Assembly: GCA_002686195.1 (NCBI GenBank)
Contig: NZAS01000233.1
Location: 1-6,315 of the forward strand
Length of the DNA: 6,315 bases
Direction of reading: 5' to 3'
From: Candidatus Pacearchaeota archaeon
GTDB lineage: Archaea > Nanoarchaeota > Nanoarchaeia > Pacearchaeales > GW2011-AR1
The position numbers and the translations under genes are program-made. Positions 1 through 4,629 of the stretch are shown here, in pieces. The notes below the pieces were generated by a model. It had not been told where the DNA came from, did no database searches, and saw only the letters and a list, made by a program, of their open reading frames with translations. How positions within the stretch are numbered: position 1 is the stretch's first letter; every line of letters starts with the position of its first letter.

Positions 1-531
1 CGTATCGGGTGGCCACCAATGACTCATTACACAGAACGGTTTAATTTTGGTACAATAACAATTATGCCTAAATATATTATTTTTAATAATGACAGCCATC
101 CCGTGAAATATGATTATGTCTTTCATGCAAGAGCCAGAGAATTAAGAAAACAGGATAATTGGAGTACCGAAAATTGGGACAAGCTTTTGGCTTTATTAAA
201 AGAAGAAGGAAAAAGTGTTGCATGTATTGGAACAAAAGACGAATCTTTGTGTATTGATGGCGCCGAGGATTTGCGTGGAATAGATTTAGAGCAATTGTGC
301 AGTATCTTGGCGAACACAAAATGCGCATTTGGCCCTTCTTCGGGGCCCATGCATTTGGCTAGTTTGTGTCATTGTCCACATGTGGTATGGTCTAAGGACG
401 GCAATCGTCTTAGATATAATGAAAATTGGAACCCACATAATACTCCTATTTTGTTCTTGTCGGCACATAGTTGGCATCCAGAGCCAGAATATGTGTTTGA
501 AAAATTTAAAGAATGGAGAGAGAGTGATTAA
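1..531 (+). CDS. Glycosyltransferase family 9-like (heptosyltransferase-type), C-terminal part, 5' end outside window
   Basis: The reading frame is open to base 1, so this is probably the 3' part of a longer gene. An ATG at 19 is possible, with GGGTGG at 7-12, but 170 residues would be about half the usual length of a GT-B enzyme of this family (roughly 300 or more). Counting from that ATG, residues 36-48 (HARARELRKQDNW) sit where family members have the 'HPGA...KRWP' start of the C-terminal Rossmann domain. Residues 83-114 (bases 265-360) carry the typical DLRG...LCSILA...GPSSGPMHLA pattern that binds the nucleotide sugar, as in ADP-heptose:LPS heptosyltransferases. The family transfers a sugar from a nucleotide donor in the cytoplasm. 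The acceptor here, whether host surface glycan, phage DNA or a virion protein, cannot be told. The sugar-dehydrogenase gene overlaps its last 8 bases. Confidence 0.75.
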   Translation, partial: RIGWPPMTHYTERFNFGTITIMPKYIIFNNDSHPVKYDYVFHARARELRKQDNWSTENWDKLLALLKEEGKSVACIGTKDESLCIDGAEDLRGIDLEQLCSILANTKCAFGPSSGPMHLASLCHCPHVVWSKDGNRLRYNENWNPHNTPILFLSAHSWHPEPEYVFEKFKEWRESD

Positions 532-1372
532 TTTAGGAATTATTGGAAACGGTTTCGTAGGCTCTGCAGTCGCGCATGGATTTTCTCTATGTGCAACTTT
601 GAGAATTTATGACAAAAACGAGAAACTTTCTACGCATTCTTTTGACGATGTAATAAAAAATAGTGAATTTATTGTTGTCTCTGTTCCTACTCCTTCCAGT
701 GCCAAAACAGGCATCATTGATTTGTCCATTATGGATTCTGTCATGGAAGATATAAGCGCACTGATTAGTCCTCACAGTATTGTCATTATTAAATCGACAG
801 CTATTCCCGGAACCACGGATCGCTATATGAAAAAATATCCTCAAATGAATATTGTTTTTAATCCAGAATTCCTTTCAGAAAGAACGGCACGCATGGACTT
901 CATGAACCCCGCTCGCATTGTGATTGGGGGCGCCCCGGAGCCCCGTAGTCGGGTGGAAAAACTATATAGGAATAGATTCCCTCATACTAAAATTATTGAG
1001 ACAGATGCGAAGACAGCGGAGTTTATCAAATACATGTGTAATTGCTTTTACGCTGTTAAAATTTCTGCTTTCAATGAATTTTATCAACTAGCTAAAAAAA
1101 TGGATGTTTCTTGGGATGCATCGATGGCTGGTATTCTAAGCTCAGGATGGGTTAATCCCATGCACACCCAGGTACCCGGCACAGATGGAGACTATGGTTT
1201 TGGGGGAAAATGTTTTCCTAAAGATATTAGTGCATTCATTCGCTGTTTTGAGGAAAACGATACAAAACCTTCAGTTATGAGAGCGGCATTAGAGAAAAAT
1301 ATGGAAGTAAGACAAAATCTAAATTGGCTCTATATTGAAGGAGCTATTAGCAAAGAGGGTCCAAATGACTAA
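524..1372 (+). CDS. Short UDP-glucose/GDP-mannose 6-dehydrogenase-like protein lacking the C-terminal domain
   Basis: Predicted NAD-dependent oxidation of a nucleotide-sugar C6 alcohol to a uronic acid. The frame stays open upstream to about 329, but the GTG at 524 is the sensible start: GGAG at 515-518 lies 5 bases before it and the protein then opens with the family's Rossmann strand (MINLGIIGNGFVG, glycine motif at residues 8-13). Of 282 residues, 1-155 form the NAD domain with STAIPGTT at 91-98 and NPEFLSE at 113-119. Residues 160-275 form the central helical domain with EFIKYMCN (Lys169, Asn173) and GFGGKCFPKD (nucleophile Cys230). These match the known catalytic residues of UDP-glucose dehydrogenases. 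Family members usually have 390-450 residues. The C-terminal domain that binds the UDP-sugar is absent, and the next gene starts at once, so this looks like a genuine short form rather than a frameshift. It probably supplies or alters the sugar used by the upstream transferase (inference). Confidence 0.85.
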   Translation: MINLGIIGNGFVGSAVAHGFSLCATLRIYDKNEKLSTHSFDDVIKNSEFIVVSVPTPSSAKTGIIDLSIMDSVMEDISALISPHSIVIIKSTAIPGTTDRYMKKYPQMNIVFNPEFLSERTARMDFMNPARIVIGGAPEPRSRVEKLYRNRFPHTKIIETDAKTAEFIKYMCNCFYAVKISAFNEFYQLAKKMDVSWDASMAGILSSGWVNPMHTQVPGTDGDYGFGGKCFPKDISAFIRCFEENDTKPSVMRAALEKNMEVRQNLNWLYIEGAISKEGPND

Positions 1373-1730
1373 TTCAATTGATTTAGGAATGAAGCATGTA
1401 GACAAAGGCTGGGGATGGGAAAGATGGATTGTAAATAATGAAGAATATTGTGGAAAGCTTTTATATTTTGAAAATCAAAAAAGATGTTCCTGGCATTATC
1501 ATAAACTAAAAGACGAAGTGTTCTACTTACAGTCAGGTTTAATGATAGTAAAATATAGCGAACAGGACAACATTGAGGAAGCAGAGCAGATTGTGCTTAA
1601 TCCTGGTGATAATTTTCACGTTTATCGAGGGTTAAGGCACCAAATGATAGCACTACAAGATTCAGAATTATTTGAATTTTCAACACAACACTTTGATAGC
1701 GATAGTCATAGAATTATAAAAGGAGATTAA
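1365..1730 (+). CDS. Single-domain cupin, mannose-6-phosphate isomerase type II-like
   Basis: A 121-residue protein that is essentially one cupin barrel. The ATG at 1365 is preferred over in-frame upstream starts because GAGGG at 1355-1359 is well spaced and family-like sequence starts shortly after it (HVDKGWGWERW at residues 11-21). Motif 1 is CSWHYHKLKDEVFYLQSG (residues 41-58), giving metal ligands His44, His46 and Glu51. Motif 2 is NPGDNFHVYRGLRHQM (79-94), giving His92. The ending STQHFDSDSHRI resembles the STPH...D.R tail of sugar-phosphate isomerase cupins. Such proteins act on sugar phosphates or nucleotide sugars, but the exact reaction is not readable from sequence; a binding or regulatory role is also possible. 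The start lies in the last 8 bases of the dehydrogenase gene (ATGACTAA), so the two are probably translationally coupled. The protein likely serves the same glycan pathway. Confidence 0.8.
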   Translation: MTNSIDLGMKHVDKGWGWERWIVNNEEYCGKLLYFENQKRCSWHYHKLKDEVFYLQSGLMIVKYSEQDNIEEAEQIVLNPGDNFHVYRGLRHQMIALQDSELFEFSTQHFDSDSHRIIKGD

Positions 1731-1731
1731 T

Positions 1732-1947
1732 ATGCATTTATCAAACCAAGCCCTAGGGGCAATCATGATGGCTCTTCAAGAGTCGTTATTACACCAAACG
1801 GATATTGTTCCGATTCTTCAAGGATTCGAAATTGAAGAAAGCACAGAAGGACTTATTGTTAAGAATCCTCCCACCGTAACGATGCCACAAGATCTTATTA
1901 ATGCAGAAGATGCTAACGAGACAAACGATCCAAATGCCTCGTTATAA
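1732..1947 (+). CDS. Small conserved phage-type protein of unknown function (71 aa)
   Basis: The start is well supported: AGGAG at 1721-1725, ATG at 1732, one base after the cupin stop. The first 45 residues look folded, with an amphipathic helix (LSNQALGAIMMALQESLL) followed by a probable strand region (TDIVPILQGFEI, then GLIVKNPPTV). The last 20 residues are polar, rich in Asp, Asn and Glu, and probably disordered. There is no signal peptide, membrane segment or known catalytic motif. Its general appearance matches short hypothetical proteins I recall from T4-like cyanophages and other marine myoviruses, but I cannot name a function. The following zinc-ribbon gene starts inside its last 14 bases, so the two are probably expressed together. 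Confidence 0.7.
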   Translation: MHLSNQALGAIMMALQESLLHQTDIVPILQGFEIEESTEGLIVKNPPTVTMPQDLINAEDANETNDPNASL

Positions 1948-2203
1948 TTACGAATGCGATAATTGCGGAATTATAATTACAGTATTTCATGGATTTGAGG
2001 AAACGTATACAGATTGTGACGCTTGCGACAATAACAACACCATGAAGAAAAGATTATCTGTTCCGTTTATTATAAAAAACAATTCCGCTGAGACACACAA
2101 TGGCAAGATTGGCGATTTAACTAAAGAATACATTGAAGCAAATCGTGAAATTTTAAAACAACAGAAAGAAGAAGTTGAAAAGGAGAATTATGAGCCGACT
2201 TGA
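1934..2203 (+). CDS. FmdB-type zinc-ribbon protein
   Basis: An 89-residue protein that opens with MPRYNYECDNCG, the hallmark N-terminus of the FmdB/CxxC_CxxC_SSSS putative regulatory family. Cys8, Cys11, Cys28 and Cys31 form two CxxC knuckles that should bind one zinc. Residues 57-84 follow as a highly charged, probably helical tail (GKIGDLTKEYIEANREILKQ and on). The ATG at 1934 was chosen over the in-frame ATG at 1901 because family members begin with MPxYxYxC; no strong ribosome site precedes either, and 1934 overlaps the upstream gene by 14 bases, which suits translational coupling. The biochemical function of the family is unsettled. A nucleic-acid or RNA-polymerase-binding role is plausible beside a sigma-factor gene (inference). 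Confidence 0.85.
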   Translation: MPRYNYECDNCGIIITVFHGFEETYTDCDACDNNNTMKKRLSVPFIIKNNSAETHNGKIGDLTKEYIEANREILKQQKEEVEKENYEPT

Positions 2204-2534
2204 AATAATATTGGCAATTGTTGTAGCGCTTTCCGTTGCTTTCAACATTGGACTGATTGCATATGTTCGGGAAGCAATTCTTCGCCTATTGTCAATTTCA
2301 GAAGAGCTAGGGGATTTACAACAAATGGTAAATTCCTTTGCCAATCACTTGCAAAGTGTTTACGAATTGGAAACGTTCTATGGAGACGATACTCTGCATG
2401 CCCTCTTGGAGCATGCTGTTTCGTTTAATGAACAACTGGATACATTTGAATATATTTATTCACTAACTGAAAAGGAAGCCGAACTGAATGATAAAAAAGA
2501 CTCAGCCGAAGAGGAAGAGGAAGAAGAAGGGTAA
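2190..2534 (+). CDS. Single-pass membrane protein with coiled/helical domain and acidic tail
   Basis: The start is ATG 2190, with AGGAG at 2181-2185. Of 114 residues, about 4-26 form one strongly hydrophobic helix (LEIILAIVVALSVAFNIGLI), probably an uncleaved membrane anchor. Residues 28-95 are helical and amphipathic (ISEELGDLQQMVNSFANHL, LLEHAVSFNEQLDTFEYIY), suggesting self-assembly or binding to a partner. The last 14 residues contain seven consecutive Glu. With Arg27 and Arg32 just after the helix, the positive-inside rule favours the C-terminal domain facing the cytoplasm. The layout resembles a conserved hypothetical protein I recall from T4-like marine phages; no function is known to me. 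It overlaps the zinc-ribbon gene by 14 bases and the sigma-factor gene by 47 bases. A holin role is unlikely because the soluble part is long and there is only one membrane helix. Confidence 0.75.
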   Translation: MSRLEIILAIVVALSVAFNIGLIAYVREAILRLLSISEELGDLQQMVNSFANHLQSVYELETFYGDDTLHALLEHAVSFNEQLDTFEYIYSLTEKEAELNDKKDSAEEEEEEEG

Positions 2535-3198
2535 AAATTATTATTTTACCATTGATCATGAAAACGCAATTATTCAATACTCAAACACCGATTGCATAAA
2601 GGAAAGAACTAAGCTTTATATAGATTACATTCAACCAGCTTTTGATGAAATGGTAGATAAAATAGTCTTTACTTATAAATTTACAAACTTACCTAATTGT
2701 GACTCGCTCCGAGATGAATGTAAAATTTGGCTGATGACGATATTAGACAAATATGATCCTAGTAAGGGATCGGCGGCGTTTTCTTATTTTAGTGTTATTA
2801 CCAAAAATTGGTTTATACACAAAGTAAAACGACAACAAAAACGCAATCGAAGAGAGATCGATTATGAGAACATTTCGAAGTCTTACGAGGAACAATATTT
2901 ATCTACTGATGATTCTTATCTCACTTATCGTGAGTCCGAAGAATTCTGGAAATCATTTTATACCGAATTAAGTTCATGGGATGTTTCTCAAATGAAAGAA
3001 AACGATATAAAGGTTTATAAAGCTATTAATATTCTTTTTGAATCAAAAGACGATATTGAAATTTTTAACAAAAAAGCTATTTATTTATACCTGCGCGAGA
3101 TTACGGGTTTAAATACCAAACAAATCGTTAACTCGCTTAAGAAATTTCGTAAGAAATATGGTAATTTTAAGCATGATTGGGAGAATAGTGGCACATGA
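2488..3198 (+). CDS. Late-transcription RNA polymerase sigma factor, T4 gp55-like
   Basis: A 236-residue protein starting at ATG 2488, with AAGGAAG at 2472-2478. It would bind host core RNA polymerase and direct it to phage late promoters. Residues 18-65 (YYFTIDHENAII..., AFDEMVDKIVFTYKF) and 74-115 (KYDPSKGSAAFSYFSVITKN, then WFIHKVKR) form the helical region-2-like core. They line up with T4 gp55 around 'FDETKYKNPHAYITQACFN' and its following basic stretch, and with the gp55-like proteins of marine T4-like phages. Residues 1-16 are strongly basic (PKRKRKKKGK). Residues 194-223 (AIYLYLREITGLNTKQIV, then LKKFRKKY) could be a region-4-like helix-turn-helix, which T4 gp55 (185 aa) lacks. The hydrophobic sliding-clamp-binding end of T4 gp55 (SLDFLYE) is not visible. 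The start lies inside the membrane-protein gene; the stop overlaps the next start as ATGA. Confidence 0.78.
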   Translation: MIKKTQPKRKRKKKGKNYYFTIDHENAIIQYSNTDCIKERTKLYIDYIQPAFDEMVDKIVFTYKFTNLPNCDSLRDECKIWLMTILDKYDPSKGSAAFSYFSVITKNWFIHKVKRQQKRNRREIDYENISKSYEEQYLSTDDSYLTYRESEEFWKSFYTELSSWDVSQMKENDIKVYKAINILFESKDDIEIFNKKAIYLYLREITGLNTKQIVNSLKKFRKKYGNFKHDWENSGT

Positions 3199-3491
3199 GA
3201 AAGGACAATCTTAAAGAACTTATCAGCGAAGCTCTTGATAATATTCGTAGTGATAGAAAAGTTGCGAGAGAGTTTCTTAATGAGATTGCAAATCAAATTG
3301 CTTCCGATGCCGAACAAAACAAATATTTAAGTCCCGTGGCAGCAAAGCACATCGAAACTATGCAGCGATCTAATGAACAGTTGGTTAAGATTATCGGACT
3401 TAGACAAAAAGAACAACCAAATGCATTTGAGTTGTCGGAAGAAGACAAAGACGGTATTTTTGATATAATTCAAGGCAAAAGAGAGGCATAA
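3195..3491 (+). CDS. Small helical protein of unknown function coupled to the sigma factor (98 aa)
   Basis: The ATG at 3195 shares bases with the sigma-factor stop (ATGA), with GGGAG at 3179-3183 upstream. The protein appears all-helical and charged: a first helical pair (DNLKELISEALDNIRSDRKV, then AREFLNEIANQIASD), a conserved-looking centre (LSPVAAKHIETMQRSNEQLV, residues 45-64), then a short acidic segment (LSEEDKDGIFDII). No membrane segment, cysteine or catalytic motif is present. I recall similar small hypothetical proteins in marine phages but know no function. Its position suggests a partner of the sigma factor, comparable in role to T4 gp33, but there is no convincing sequence match to gp33 (112 aa, ending LDFLL). 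A small terminase or baseplate accessory role cannot be excluded. Confidence 0.7.
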   Translation: MRKDNLKELISEALDNIRSDRKVAREFLNEIANQIASDAEQNKYLSPVAAKHIETMQRSNEQLVKIIGLRQKEQPNAFELSEEDKDGIFDIIQGKREA

Positions 3492-3492
3492 A

Positions 3493-4629
3493 ATGGATTG
3501 GTCTGTATTTTCTGATCCGTCTCAAGCTATAGGGTTGCTGGGCCATTGGCTGGAAGAATCATTTGAAGTAAACACTTTTGGAGTGGGATATAGCCAAGAT
3601 GAATTCCGTGCACGAGTATTATCTACTCCTTTGGTATATGCGCGCACACAATCGGGAATAGAAAAATATAAATTTTATGGAAGAATCGCAGAGATTCATG
3701 GCGAACTCTTAGACGATCCTTGTGATCCTGATTACTTAACTGATCGAGTTGCAGCAGACAATTTAATCCAGGCCCATACCGAGTTTAGATCTGTAGGGAT
3801 CACTGAAAAGCCTGCAAAAGGAGACGAAGTGATTGTGAGACTTAAGCGACAACAAACTAGTGTTTTCGGACAGGAATCTTATGATCAAAAATTAGGAGAC
3901 TATGTAAAAATTTCTATTCCTTTGGCAGATATTGCAGGCGCCTATACTCCTGGTAGTGGAAACAATTTGAGCGCCGAAGAATGCGCTGCGATTGCGACAG
4001 CTTTTGATGATGCCACCGGAGGTACCGTAGGCGGCATGAACCCTCAAGCGCGCCCGTCTAATGACACAAATTTAGATGTATTAGAGGGGGTAACTCTTAA
4101 AAACAGATTGGATGCCATGTTGGTGCGCCCACAAAAGGAGATTTCTGATTGGGAAGGTATTGTTTTACATTATACCACCAATAGCCAGAGCGAAGCCACT
4201 ATTGGTTCTCTTGGGAGAGATGGTTTGTCTTATCATTTTCTTATTGAGAAAGATGGCACAATTGTTCAAATTGTGAAAACGAATAGAATGTCTTATCACG
4301 CTGGCCCAGGATACAATAGTACTACGATTGGAATTGCTTTCGAAAATGAAGGGTTTAAATCAACAGACGAAGCCCCGCAAGATTGGCCACATTATCCACA
4401 TCCTGCAGGAAGTAGAAGCATGAAAGCGTGGGAGCCTTACACAGATGTTCAACTGGCAGCTGGTCTTGTATTAGTAGAAGGTTTAAAAAAGAAATTTCCT
4501 TCTATTGCGAGCGTTTATCAACATAGCGAAATAAGTACCGGAGTCAAAGGCGATGCCGGTCCTATGACTGATGATATTCGTGACAAGATGTTGACAGTCG
4601 TAAGTCAGGGAACGGGCCCACTTCAATGA
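3493..4629 (+). CDS. Tail/baseplate-type N-terminal module fused to N-acetylmuramoyl-L-alanine amidase (Amidase_2)
   Basis: 378 residues; ATG 3493 with GAGAGG at 3481-3486. Residues 20-172 form a module shared with the next gene (FGVGYSQDEFRARVLSTP; DDPCDPDYL; HTEFRS; KGDEVIVRLKR; EECAAIATAFD). Its strand-rich pattern, with the KGDEV turn, is consistent with an OB-fold like the N-terminus of T4 gp5 (inference). A Gly/Asn/Pro linker covers about 173-192. Residues 222-370 are a zinc amidase cutting the MurNAc-L-Ala bond. The zinc ligands are His226 (IVLHYT), His344 (YQHSEIS) and Asp354 (KGDAGP); Tyr247 and Lys352 match Tyr46 and Lys128 of T7 lysozyme; His269 and IGIAFENEG are also family features. 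There is no signal peptide, so the protein acts from the virion or needs a holin. A virion-associated tail lysozyme is favoured over a plain endolysin because of the N-terminal module and the paired gene downstream. Confidence 0.85.
   Translation: MDWSVFSDPSQAIGLLGHWLEESFEVNTFGVGYSQDEFRARVLSTPLVYARTQSGIEKYKFYGRIAEIHGELLDDPCDPDYLTDRVAADNLIQAHTEFRSVGITEKPAKGDEVIVRLKRQQTSVFGQESYDQKLGDYVKISIPLADIAGAYTPGSGNNLSAEECAAIATAFDDATGGTVGGMNPQARPSNDTNLDVLEGVTLKNRLDAMLVRPQKEISDWEGIVLHYTTNSQSEATIGSLGRDGLSYHFLIEKDGTIVQIVKTNRMSYHAGPGYNSTTIGIAFENEGFKSTDEAPQDWPHYPHPAGSRSMKAWEPYTDVQLAAGLVLVEGLKKKFPSIASVYQHSEISTGVKGDAGPMTDDIRDKMLTVVSQGTGPLQ
3550..4008 (+). repeat. Duplicated N-terminal module, copy 1 (paralogous to 4698-5165)
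   Basis: Encodes residues 20-172 of the amidase protein. Aligned by eye with copy 2, close to half of the residues are the same, with unbroken blocks FRA, VLSTP, DDPCDPDYL, AADNLI, HTEFRS, KGDEV and EECAAIATAFD. Most of the DNA has diverged at third codon positions, so the duplication is old. No enzymatic motif lies in the module, and a structural or docking role is inferred. Confidence 0.85.

Noticed and set aside
329..523. In-frame upstream extension of the dehydrogenase to about base 329 (65 extra residues)
   Set aside because: It lies wholly within the glycosyltransferase gene, is hydrophobic and unlike the family, and the Rossmann motif starts immediately after the GTG at 524, which has its own ribosome site.
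83..844. Minus-strand open frames of 60-85 codons here and elsewhere (for example 2153-2344, 3081-3317, 4562-4807, 5281-5490, 5638-5820)
   Set aside because: All lie opposite well-supported + strand genes, have no recognisable domains, and fit the pattern of antisense shadows.
1901..1933. Earlier ATG at 1901 for the zinc-ribbon gene
   Set aside because: It adds 11 residues before the MPxYxYxC start characteristic of the family, with no better ribosome site.
2508..2534. Purine-rich run as a possible frameshift site joining the membrane protein and the sigma factor
   Set aside because: Both genes have complete domains and the sigma gene has its own ATG and ribosome site, so ordinary overlap explains the layout; no clear slippery heptamer plus structure was seen.
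2674..2681. TATAAATT, one base from the T4 late promoter core TATAAATA; another at 3667-3674 and TATAAAAG at 1715-1722
   Set aside because: The first two lie inside coding regions, and the third overlaps the ribosome site of the gene at 1732. In AT-rich DNA such matches are expected by chance, and the late promoter of this phage is unknown.
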